From Acidimicrobiia bacterium (lineage in GTDB: Bacteria; Actinomycetota; Acidimicrobiia; Spongiisociales; UBA11373): 54,233 nucleotides of DNA. Of this stretch, positions 24,309 through 31,924 are shown piece after piece. The stretch covers positions 1-54,233 of the forward strand of contig JBBDMM010000015.1 in assembly GCA_040878325.1 (NCBI GenBank), in the 5' to 3' direction. Below the pieces are notes generated by a model. That model was not told where the DNA came from. It made no database searches and saw only the letters and a list, made by a program, of their open reading frames with translations. A program made the translations under genes and the position numbers. Numbering within the stretch: the first letter of the stretch is position 1; every line of letters starts with the position of its first letter.

Positions 24309-25313
24309 ATGTCCGAGTCGAGAGGACGGCGCCTCCGGCGTCGGCTGCGCACCGTTCCCGCGACTCTCGGGCTCCTCGTCCTCGCCACGGTGCTGGCACC
24401 GTTGTGGCTGATCGTCGGCGTGCTGGTCGATGTCGTCCGTTGGGTGGTCGGGCGCCGACCATTCATGGCGGTGCGGATGCTCGCCTTCGGCTGGGTCTAC
24501 CTCGCGGTGGGGGCGTGGTGCCTCGCCACTCTGCTCGTCCATTGGGTCGCCGCCGGTTTCGGCAGAAACCGCATGAGGATGAGGGAGGGGTCGTACCGGC
24601 TGCAGGAGTGGTGGGCAGACGTGCTGTTCGGCACCGTGAAGCGGATCTTCCGACTCAGGGTCACGGTCGAGGGTCTCGACGTGGTGCCCCCCGGTCCGGT
24701 GATCGTGATGATGCGCCACGCCAGCATCATCGACACGTTGTTGCCGAACGTCTTCGTGACCCGCGGTGCGGGAATCCGCCTGCGGTACGTGCTCAAGCGT
24801 GAGCTGCTTGCCGATCCGACCCTCGACATCGCCGGAAATCGCCTGATCAATCACTTTGTCGACCGCGATGGCGACGTGGCGGTCGAAGTCGGCGCCGTGC
24901 TCGCCCTCACCGAAGGGATGACCGAACGGGAGGGGGTTCTGATCTACCCGGAAGGAACCCGCTTCACCGCCGAGCGACGACAGCGAATCGTCGACCAGCT
25001 GGGTGAGCGGTCATCCGATCTGGCCGACCGGACGCGCGCACTCAAGCGGGTTCTTCCGCCGCGGCCGGGCGGTTCGGCCGTGCTGCTCGGGACGGGTCAC
25101 GATGTGATAATCGCCGCCCACACCGGTCTCGAGCCCCTCGCCACCATTCCTGCCGCATGGTCGGGCAGCGTGGTCGGCTCAGACGTGAGGATTCGATTCG
25201 AGCGCTTCGCCGGCGGCTCGATTCCGACCGACCGGCGGGGCCGGGTCGAGTGGCTCTTCGACCGGTGGGCGGAAATTGACAAGTGGATCCTGAAAGTCGC
25301 TCCCGCCGACTGA
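24309..25313 (+). CDS. membrane PlsC-like 1-acylglycerol-3-phosphate acyltransferase
   Basis: A 334-residue acyltransferase with two N-terminal hydrophobic segments (about residues 17-41 and 58-82). The catalytic HX4D motif is RHASIIDT and the phosphate-binding motif is IYPEGTRFT. It would acylate lysophosphatidate at the membrane to give phosphatidate, a precursor for membrane lipids and for the triacylglycerol made by the WS/DGAT enzyme. The middle region between EGTR and the end is longer than in minimal PlsC proteins. It follows Bpa by 50 bases. The function call is to family, not to chain specificity. Confidence 0.87.
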   Translation: MSESRGRRLRRRLRTVPATLGLLVLATVLAPLWLIVGVLVDVVRWVVGRRPFMAVRMLAFGWVYLAVGAWCLATLLVHWVAAGFGRNRMRMREGSYRLQEWWADVLFGTVKRIFRLRVTVEGLDVVPPGPVIVMMRHASIIDTLLPNVFVTRGAGIRLRYVLKRELLADPTLDIAGNRLINHFVDRDGDVAVEVGAVLALTEGMTEREGVLIYPEGTRFTAERRQRIVDQLGERSSDLADRTRALKRVLPPRPGGSAVLLGTGHDVIIAAHTGLEPLATIPAAWSGSVVGSDVRIRFERFAGGSIPTDRRGRVEWLFDRWAEIDKWILKVAPAD

Positions 25314-25314
25314 A

Positions 25315-25402
25315 AGCCCCAGCCCCGGCCCCGGCTCCAGCCTGAACCGGCGCGGCCCCATCTACCCGTTCTGGCCGGAGCTGGAGCTGGGGCTGGGGCC
25401 TA
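25315..25402. repeat. inverted hexamer-phase GCTGGGG element
   Basis: Left arm AGCCCC, AGCCCC, GGCCCC, GGCTCC; right arm GGAGCT, GGAGCT, GGGGCT, GGGGCC. Arms are complementary, with a 6-nt rather than 7-nt period, like the second part of the 7511 complex. It lies between convergent genes. Confidence 0.8.
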
Positions 25403-25936
25403 GCCCTCGGTGTCTGCCGGGTGAATGGTTACGGAATTGATGACCGGTGGCTCGGCTGGTCGATCGTCGCCGCCGCGGGGGAGGGCGGCGATCGCGTCCA
25501 CGACATCCATTCCGTCGGTGACCCGTCCGAAGATCGTGTACTGGTGGGGCAACCCGGTGTCGCCGTGGCAGATGAAGAATTGGGACCCGTTGGTGTTCGG
25601 GCCGGCATTTGCCATCGCCACGGTCCCCCGGGGATAGCCCCCCGGCCCCTCCAGTTCGTCGCGGAACTGATATCCGGGACCGCCGGTGCCCTTCCCGGTG
25701 GGATCGCCGCCCTGGATGACGAATTTGGGAATGACTCGATGGAAGATGACGCCGTCGTAGAAGCCCTCGCCGGCGAGGAACAAGAAGCTGCTGGTGGCGA
25801 TTGGCGCTCTGTCGGCGAGGAAATCGATCGTGATGTCGCCCAGTGAGGTGTGCAGGGTGGCCGAATGGCGGGTGTCGAGGTCGATCGTGATCACAGGGGG
25901 AGCGGAATACTGCTTTGCCACGCCGGGCCCTTCCAT
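25400..25936 (-). CDS. cyclophilin-type peptidyl-prolyl isomerase
   Basis: A 178-residue cyclophilin. The core has LHTSLGDITIDF, FYDGVIFHRVIPKFVIQGGDP, GPGYQFRDEL, MANAGPNTNGSQFFI and YTIFGRV. This includes the catalytic Arg in FHRV and the Gln and Phe of SQFFI. It speeds proline isomerisation in the cytosol. No signal peptide is seen. The ATG at 25936 is one of several possible starts (25963 and downstream GTGs are alternatives), so the N-terminal few residues are uncertain. Confidence 0.92.
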   Translation of the reverse strand: MEGPGVAKQYSAPPVITIDLDTRHSATLHTSLGDITIDFLADRAPIATSSFLFLAGEGFYDGVIFHRVIPKFVIQGGDPTGKGTGGPGYQFRDELEGPGGYPRGTVAMANAGPNTNGSQFFICHGDTGLPHQYTIFGRVTDGMDVVDAIAALPRGGDDRPAEPPVINSVTIHPADTEG

Positions 25937-25986
25937 TGGGGAAGGGCACCCTAGACCCGGCAAACCCCCCGTTCACAGCCCAGGAT

Positions 25987-26019
25987 CCGTCTTACGCGCG
26001 AGATGTGCGCGTAAGACGG
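25987..26019. terminator. 13-bp perfect hairpin
   Basis: CCGTCTTACGCGC pairs with GCGCGTAAGACGG across a 7-base loop. TTTT follows on the plus strand. It lies after the stop of the minus-strand acyl-CoA dehydrogenase (26036) and before the cyclophilin gene. The U tract is on the plus strand, so minus-strand termination would be U-poor. Confidence 0.6.
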
Positions 26020-26035
26020 TTTTGTAGTTCCGCGA

Positions 26036-27811
26036 TCAGCGGTCGAGGGCCTCCTCCGGCACCCCGAAAGTCGTGGCGGCGCCGGCTATCACGGAATGGA
26101 GCATTCCGGGAACGGTTGAAAGGTGGTGGTCGGCGTAGAAGCCGGCGGTGGCTCGCTTGGCCTCGAGGAATTCCCGGTCGAAGCCGTCACCATCATCCGC
26201 CGCCAGCACCGACTGGACGAGGAACCATCCACCGAGCGTGAGTCCCAGCATCGTGGTGTAGACGGTGGCACCGGCGAGGGCGTCCGCCAGGCGGTCGCCG
26301 AGTGCCCCGAGCAGGTCTTCGGTCGCCTTCTCGGTCGCCTCCACGGCCGCGGCCAGTTGCTCGCCCAGGGTGGTACCGGCGAGGGCCCGGGCATCGTTCC
26401 GGGCTGCGGACAGCAGCCCGCGGATGGCGTCGCCCCCGGCGAGCGGGAGCTTGCGGGTGACGAGGTCGATCGCCTGGATCCCGTTCGTCCCTTCGTAGAT
26501 GGGGGCGATCCGTGAGTCGCGCCAGAGTCGGGCGATCCCCGTCTCCTCCACATAGCCCATTCCCCCGTAGACCTGGATCGCCACCGAGGCGAGGGAGACG
26601 CCGAGGTCGGTGCCCCAGGCCTTCGACACCGGGGTGAGGATCCCGGCGATGTCCGACTCGGCGTCGCGGACGGCCTCGTCGGGGTGATGGTGTGCCAGGT
26701 CGATGGCCACCGCATTGCGGTACATCAGGCAGCGCATCGCCTCGATCTGGGACCGCATCTGCATGAGCATGTGCCGCACGTCGGGGTGGCGCACGATCGG
26801 GGAGGTCCCCTGGTCGTCGCCCACGGCCCTTCCCTGGGTGCGTTGCCGGGCGTAGGCAACGGCTTCTTGATAGGCCCGCTCGGCGATGGCGAGCCCCTCC
26901 AGCCCTATCTGGAGGCGGGCGTTGTTCATCATCGTGAACATGTAGCGCATCCCCTGGTTCTCCTCGCCCACCAGGTAGCCGACCGCGCCCTCCCCCTTCT
27001 CTCCGAACGACAGCACGCAGGTGGGGCTGGCGTGGATCCCCACCTTGTGTTCGAGTGACACGGTGGTGATGTCGTTCAGCTCACCGACCGAGCCGTCCGC
27101 TTCAACGAGGCGCTTCGGCACGATGAAGGCCGAGATCCCCTTCGTCCCAGTCGGGGCGTCGGGGGTCCGTGCCAGCACGATGTGGACGATGTTGTCGGCG
27201 AGGTCGTGGTCGCCCCAGGTGATGAAGATCTTGGTGCCGGTGAGGCGATAGGTCCCATCCGCGGCCTTCACCGCGCGGGTCGAAACCGCGCCGACGTCTG
27301 ATCCGGCATGAGGTTCGGTCAGCACCATGGTGCCCGTCCACTCTCCGCTGATCAGTCGCTCGAGGTAGGTGGCCCGCTGCTGGTCGGTGCCGTGCTGGAG
27401 GAGCATTTCGTCGGCCGAGTAGGTCAGCATCGGACAAAGGGAAAACGCCATGTCCGCCGACGTCAGCATTTCCTGAAGGGCTACCCCTACGGCCCACGGG
27501 AGCCCTCCACCGCCCCACTCTGGGGGCATCGCCGCCGCCGGCCATCCGGCGTCACGAAACTTTCGATACGCCTCGCGGTACCCGGGAGGCGTCACCACGG
27601 TCCCGTCGGCCGCAAGGACAGAGCCGACCCGATCGCCGTCGGGTCCGAGCGGGGCGATGACCTCCGCCATGAACCTCCCCGCCTCTTCGAGAACGCCCCC
27701 GGCCGTGTCAGCGTCGATGTGCGAGAAGGCGTCCAGCGCCGTGACCCGTTCGAGCCCGACCACCCGGGTGAGCGCAAAGAGCATGTCGGTGACGGGAGCG
27801 CGATAGCCCAT
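26036..27811 (-). CDS. acyl-CoA dehydrogenase, AidB/long family
   Basis: A 591-residue FAD-dependent acyl-CoA dehydrogenase with a C-terminal extension. Motifs include MVLTEPHAGSDVG, YRLTGTKIFITWGDHD, ALARQ-like TQGRAVGDDQG, VYGGMGYVEETGIARLWRDSRI and YEGTNGIQAIDL. Its length (about 590) and the GTNGIQAIDL ending match the 3-methylmercaptopropionyl-CoA dehydrogenase/long-chain group rather than the 380-residue short-chain type. It acts in fatty-acid or short acyl-CoA oxidation in the cytosol; exact substrate is not clear. The ATG at 27811 lies just after a TTACCCT sequence. Confidence 0.92.
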   Translation of the reverse strand: MGYRAPVTDMLFALTRVVGLERVTALDAFSHIDADTAGGVLEEAGRFMAEVIAPLGPDGDRVGSVLAADGTVVTPPGYREAYRKFRDAGWPAAAMPPEWGGGGLPWAVGVALQEMLTSADMAFSLCPMLTYSADEMLLQHGTDQQRATYLERLISGEWTGTMVLTEPHAGSDVGAVSTRAVKAADGTYRLTGTKIFITWGDHDLADNIVHIVLARTPDAPTGTKGISAFIVPKRLVEADGSVGELNDITTVSLEHKVGIHASPTCVLSFGEKGEGAVGYLVGEENQGMRYMFTMMNNARLQIGLEGLAIAERAYQEAVAYARQRTQGRAVGDDQGTSPIVRHPDVRHMLMQMRSQIEAMRCLMYRNAVAIDLAHHHPDEAVRDAESDIAGILTPVSKAWGTDLGVSLASVAIQVYGGMGYVEETGIARLWRDSRIAPIYEGTNGIQAIDLVTRKLPLAGGDAIRGLLSAARNDARALAGTTLGEQLAAAVEATEKATEDLLGALGDRLADALAGATVYTTMLGLTLGGWFLVQSVLAADDGDGFDREFLEAKRATAGFYADHHLSTVPGMLHSVIAGAATTFGVPEEALDR

Positions 27812-27831
27812 TACCAGCGGGAGGGTAACCG

Positions 27832-27952
27832 GGCCTCGCTTCGCTCGGCCACGATTGGCGATTGGCAATTCACAATTCGACCGAGCGGCCTTGCCCTCCT
27901 CTTCCCTCTTGCGGAAGGCGGATGGCGGATGGCGGATGGCGGATGGCGGATG
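27832..27952. repeat. heptamer element with GGCCTCGCT head
   Basis: Head GGCCTCGCTTCGCTCGGCC (27832-27850). First array CGATTGG, CGATTGG, CAATTCA, CAATTCG (27852-27879). After CTCTT, a second array GCGGAAG then GCGGATG five times (27911-27952). The whole gap between two minus-strand genes is repeat. Confidence 0.9.
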
Positions 27953-27962
27953 GCCTTGCCGC

Positions 27963-29069
27963 TCAGCCGCCCTCGTACGCAGTTGGATCCTCGGTGAGGT
28001 AGGACTCGATCACGGCGTGGCGTTCGAGGTAGGTCGACACGAAGGCCTGGGCCGTCGCGGCGACGGGCAGAGCCATCAGGGCTCCGGGTACCCCGAGCAG
28101 GGTGCCACCGGCGATGGCGGAGCCGAACGAGATCGCCGGATGCAGCGACATGGTGCGCGCAGTGATCCGGGGGGCTAACAAGTAGTTCTCGATCTGCTGA
28201 TAGACGATGACATAGATGAAAACCGCCACCGCGCTCCCCGGGCTCTCGAGGAGGGCAATCACCAGGGGGAGCGCACCGCCGATGTAGGTGCCGACGACGG
28301 GCACGAACTGTGACAGCACCGCCATCCAGATGGCAAGAGCCAGGGCAAACGGCAGCCCGATCACCATGAACATCGACCATGCGAGCACTGCCGATATTCC
28401 GGCCAGGAGCACCCTGCTGTAGAAGTACCCACCGGTCTTTTCGATCGCGATCTCCCACGCCCGCAGCACTTCGCGTTGGCGGGCCGGAGGGAGCAACGAG
28501 CACACGGTCCGCCGGAGCCGGGGTCCATCGGCGGTCATGTAGAAGGTGAAGAGGCCGATCGTCAGCAACTGAAAGATGCTGCCTATCAGGGTCAATCCCA
28601 CGCCGAATACCTGGCCGGCGAAGTCGGCCCCGAAATCGCTGAGATCCTGGCTCGCTTCCTCGAGTGCCTCCCGAATGCGCTCGCCCGAGAACTCGATCCC
28701 CATCCCGGCCAGGAAGTCAGAGAGTTGATCGATCGATTCGGGGAGCCGCTCGACCAGCCGGGTCACCTGGTCGACGATCAGCGGGACCATCATGCCGGTG
28801 AACGTTCCGGCGATGGCCACCAGGGCCAGGAACATCAATCCGGTGGCCAGACCGCGCTTCCAGCCTCGCCTGGAGAGGAAGTTGACCGCCGGTTCGAGGG
28901 CGATCGAAAGGAAGAGGCTGATCATCAGCAGGATGAGCAACCCGCGGAGTCGGCCGACGACGTGATAGGCGGCGAACAGCCCGATGATGACGAGAACGAT
29001 GATCGTCAGCAGGCGGGGTATCCACGGAGGCATCCCGTTGCGGGTCTTCTTTACATCGCGCTTGGCCAC
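27963..29069 (-). CDS. AI-2E family transporter
   Basis: A 368-residue inner-membrane protein of the AI-2E/PerM family. Paired N-terminal helices (about residues 18-60) are followed by a helix near 70-92, a soluble segment with amphipathic helices (LVERLPESIDQLSDFLAGMG), and five further helices. The family hallmarks PVVGTYIGGALPLVIAL and GVPGALMALPVAA are present. Members export small molecules or act as Na+/H+ antiporters; substrate is unknown here. The GTG at 29069 is supported by TAGCCT six bases upstream. Confidence 0.88.
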   Translation of the reverse strand: MAKRDVKKTRNGMPPWIPRLLTIIVLVIIGLFAAYHVVGRLRGLLILLMISLFLSIALEPAVNFLSRRGWKRGLATGLMFLALVAIAGTFTGMMVPLIVDQVTRLVERLPESIDQLSDFLAGMGIEFSGERIREALEEASQDLSDFGADFAGQVFGVGLTLIGSIFQLLTIGLFTFYMTADGPRLRRTVCSLLPPARQREVLRAWEIAIEKTGGYFYSRVLLAGISAVLAWSMFMVIGLPFALALAIWMAVLSQFVPVVGTYIGGALPLVIALLESPGSAVAVFIYVIVYQQIENYLLAPRITARTMSLHPAISFGSAIAGGTLLGVPGALMALPVAATAQAFVSTYLERHAVIESYLTEDPTAYEGG

Positions 29070-29075
29070 GTCGGG

Positions 29076-29081
29076 AGGCTA
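29076..29081 (-). promoter_or_regulatory. leaderless -10 box TAGCCT
   Basis: TAGCCT on the minus strand, six bases before the GTG at 29069. Confidence 0.6.
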
Positions 29082-29097
29082 ATGCCCGCCGGGTTGG

Positions 29098-31191
29098 CTA
29101 GACGGCGATGGCGGGGCGGGCCGCCCCGGGAAGGCGGATCTCGAAGATGCTTCCGCCATCGTGGCGGTAGACGAGGTCGCCGCCCATGAGCCGGGCCAGC
29201 CGCCGCGAGACCGGGAGCCCCAGGCCGATCGACCCCGGCAGGGCCGAGTCGGCCGTGGCACGCACATACGGCTGGAAGATCCGCTCGCGTTCTCCTGCCG
29301 GCACGCCGGGCCCGTCGTCGATGACTTGCACATAGATGCCGGCGTGGTCGAGCCCGGCGCGGATCGTGACGTTGGCTCCTCCGTAACGGCGAGCATTGGT
29401 GAGCAGGTTCCGCACGATCTGCCGGAACCGGAGCGGGTCGACCCAGGCGTGCACTCCGGTGGGGACGTCCACCGAAGGGATGTCGCCAGAGGGCGATGAG
29501 GCGACGATCTGGTCGATCTCGACCCGCAGGTCTACAAGCTCGGGGCGTACGACGAGGGTGCTCAGGTCGGCGCGGGCGGCGATCAGCAGGTCCTCGACGA
29601 TGTTGGAGAGCTCCCGGCTCTGGTCGGCGATGATGTTGATCAGGTCCCTGGTCTCGTCGGCGGAGAATTCGGACGCGTTGTCGCGTAGCTCGAACGCCAT
29701 TCCGTAGATCGTGGTGATCGGTGTCCGCAGCTCGTGCGAGACGCTCGCCACCAACTCGTCCTTGGAGGCCACCAGCGCCGCCAGTTCGCGTTCCGCTCGT
29801 TTGACCACCCCGATGTCGGTGATCCCGACGATGACCCGGGAAGCGTCGAGGCGGCCATCGGCCGTGCGAGTGGCCGCCCAGTGGAGCGAGAGATCGAGCG
29901 GCTGGCCGTCGACCGTGAGGCCATTGATCTCGAGGGCCAGGTGGTCGCGGTTCTCCCATACCGCCACGAACTGGTCGATGAACGATTCGAGCAACGGCGG
30001 AGGGGGGTTGTTGGGGACGACCCGTAGTAAGGCGTCTTCCTTCGAGGTTGCGCCGATGAGGTTGATCCCTGCGGGGTTCACGTCGAGAAAGGCGATCCGG
30101 GATATCAGGTCATGGGTCGCGGCGGGGTCGTCTTGAAGGTGGGCGCGCAGGTCGGTGACGCCGATGTGGCGCAGTTCGTCGAGCCGTCGAACCACCGCGC
30201 TGTAATCCTCCTCCCAAAGGGCGATCGGGGCGCGTTCGAACAGTGTCTTGAATCGGGCGGCATTCAGGTATGCGGTCTCTTCCACCTCGCGGCGCTGGGT
30301 CACATCCTCGACGGCCGCTTCGAAGTAGCGGAGTTCTCCATCGTCGTCACGGATCGCCTGGGCGTTGCCCCTGACCCAGAGGGAGGTGCCGTCGGCTCGC
30401 ACCCACCGGTTGGCGAAGCGCTGCGGCCCATCCTCGGATTCGAGTGCGGCTGCCAGGCCGCGCCACTCGCCGGCGTTGGCATGGAGTTCGCCGATCGACC
30501 TGCCGAGCAGATCGGCCGGCTCGTATCCCAGCATGGCGCCGAGGGCGGGGTTCGCATCGATGATCCGACCAGAGAGGGAGCACCTGAACAACCCGAGAGG
30601 CACCCGCCGAAAGATCTCGATTCGGGCGCGTTCGCTCTCCTCGAGCATCCGGCGAGCCATCCCCACGGCAGCGAGTCCCGCTGTCATTGCAAAGAGCCCG
30701 ATGAGCGTCGCCGAGATCGCCTCGCCCCCGGTGGCCAGGCCCATCGTCGGCCAGGCCAGTTGCCCCAGCGTCAGGGCTGCCATGAATGCCACGGTCCGCT
30801 GGCGCGAGCCTTGGGGCAACAGGAGCATGCCGACCAGCGCCAGCATGACGAGTCCGGCGGTGGTGGCGCCGCGCACCACCGGCGGAACGAGCAGGCCCGC
30901 AATGGAGGCACCGAAACCCGACAGGACCAGCAGGATCTCCGTGTCATAGCGGAGTCGGGCGAGGAGCACGGCCGAGCTGACGCCAATGGCGATCGCCACC
31001 GCGCCCATCAACAGGAATGCAGGGTTGCCGGTCACGGTGAACCCTATGAGATACCCGGCCAGCGCTATCGGCGACAGCCAGACGCCGGCAGTGAGAGCCA
31101 TTCGGTCGAGCCGACGCAACACCGATACGACGGTCATGTCGCGAGCAGCCGTATCCTGAGCCCCGGACGGGCTAAAAGTGAGCGAATCCAT
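29098..31191 (-). CDS. membrane PAS-sensor histidine kinase
   Basis: A 697-residue kinase. About six to seven transmembrane helices (residues 30-185) precede a PAS domain (about 205-310, with the PAC-like RWVRADGTSLWVRGNA). A second, divergent PAS region (about 315-450) and a HisKA helix with VSHELRTPITT follow. The HATPase domain has N-box VRNLLTNARRYGG, G1 VIDDGPGVP and G2 GSIGLGLPVSRRLARLMGGDL. All residues for autophosphorylation are present. No response regulator lies beside it, so it is an orphan kinase. TACCTC lies five bases before the ATG at 31191; an in-frame ATG at 31137 is the alternative. Confidence 0.9.
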   Translation of the reverse strand: MDSLTFSPSGAQDTAARDMTVVSVLRRLDRMALTAGVWLSPIALAGYLIGFTVTGNPAFLLMGAVAIAIGVSSAVLLARLRYDTEILLVLSGFGASIAGLLVPPVVRGATTAGLVMLALVGMLLLPQGSRQRTVAFMAALTLGQLAWPTMGLATGGEAISATLIGLFAMTAGLAAVGMARRMLEESERARIEIFRRVPLGLFRCSLSGRIIDANPALGAMLGYEPADLLGRSIGELHANAGEWRGLAAALESEDGPQRFANRWVRADGTSLWVRGNAQAIRDDDGELRYFEAAVEDVTQRREVEETAYLNAARFKTLFERAPIALWEEDYSAVVRRLDELRHIGVTDLRAHLQDDPAATHDLISRIAFLDVNPAGINLIGATSKEDALLRVVPNNPPPPLLESFIDQFVAVWENRDHLALEINGLTVDGQPLDLSLHWAATRTADGRLDASRVIVGITDIGVVKRAERELAALVASKDELVASVSHELRTPITTIYGMAFELRDNASEFSADETRDLINIIADQSRELSNIVEDLLIAARADLSTLVVRPELVDLRVEIDQIVASSPSGDIPSVDVPTGVHAWVDPLRFRQIVRNLLTNARRYGGANVTIRAGLDHAGIYVQVIDDGPGVPAGERERIFQPYVRATADSALPGSIGLGLPVSRRLARLMGGDLVYRHDGGSIFEIRLPGAARPAIAV

Positions 31192-31196
31192 TGCTT

Positions 31197-31202
31197 GAGG
31201 TA
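31197..31202 (-). promoter_or_regulatory. possible -10 box TACCTC
   Basis: TACCTC on the minus strand, five bases before the ATG at 31191 of the histidine kinase. A weaker match to TAnnnT (last base C). Confidence 0.3.
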
Positions 31203-31270
31203 TCGACCGCTCGGGGGATCGCCTTGACCGTTCGAAAGTCCGATTCTCACCCGTATCGAGTGATTCGGGC

Positions 31271-31276
31271 TACCGT
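31271..31276 (+). promoter_or_regulatory. leaderless -10 box TACCGT
   Basis: TACCGT six bases before the ATG at 31283. Confidence 0.5.
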
Positions 31277-31282
31277 TCCGCC

Positions 31283-31924
31283 ATGCCGGCCCCATCGATC
31301 CGCAGGGTGGCACTCGTGCTCGCCGCAATGGCGGTCGCGGCGGCATGCTCCGAGCCCTTGTCGCAGGAATCGACTCCGATCCGCGACGACGGCCGGGAGA
31401 TCTTCTTCGAGCTCCCGTCGGGCTGGACCGTGGTGCCGGAGTCCGAAGTGGCCGCGCTCGGCAGGACCCCCTTCGTTGCTCAGACCAGCTTTACGTTGCC
31501 CGTGGTGTCCCGGGTGGTGTTCCATGGCCCGGGTTTCGCTTTCAGTGACGCCGCCCTGGACACGTCGCTGTTCGGCAGCCCGGTGGGGTCGGCGGTGGTC
31601 CGCACCATCCCCGAAGGTTCCCGCGACTTCATCAGCCGCTACCTGCTGGCCGAGCTAGTGGTCCCGTATCACAGCGAGCCCATCGCCACCGAGCACTTCA
31701 AGCAGGACATCGAGCTCGCCGATGGCTACGACGGCGTCCAACTGCTCATCAGCTACGCCGAGACCGAGGAACAAGTACCGGCGGCGGTACTGTTCACCGT
31801 GGTGACCGACCCCGATGATGAGCGGATGTACTCGATCGCCGTCGGGTGTTCGGCCGAGTGCTTCAACACCCATGGTGAGGCGATCACCGCGATCATCGAC
31901 TCCTGGCTGGTGAACACCGGATGA
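31283..31924 (+). CDS. lipoprotein coupled to FtsH-like protease
   Basis: A 213-residue lipoprotein. The signal peptide MPAPSIRRVALVLAAM ends in lipobox VAAAC, with Cys22 as the lipidated residue. The mature part starts with a short FFELPSGWTVVPESEVAALG segment and looks like a small alpha/beta domain seen in secreted stress proteins, but I cannot name it. Its stop overlaps the ATG of the protease gene (ATGA), so the two are translated together. It could be a partner or substrate presented on the outer face of the membrane. Function unknown. Confidence 0.8.
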   Translation: MPAPSIRRVALVLAAMAVAAACSEPLSQESTPIRDDGREIFFELPSGWTVVPESEVAALGRTPFVAQTSFTLPVVSRVVFHGPGFAFSDAALDTSLFGSPVGSAVVRTIPEGSRDFISRYLLAELVVPYHSEPIATEHFKQDIELADGYDGVQLLISYAETEEQVPAAVLFTVVTDPDDERMYSIAVGCSAECFNTHGEAITAIIDSWLVNTG

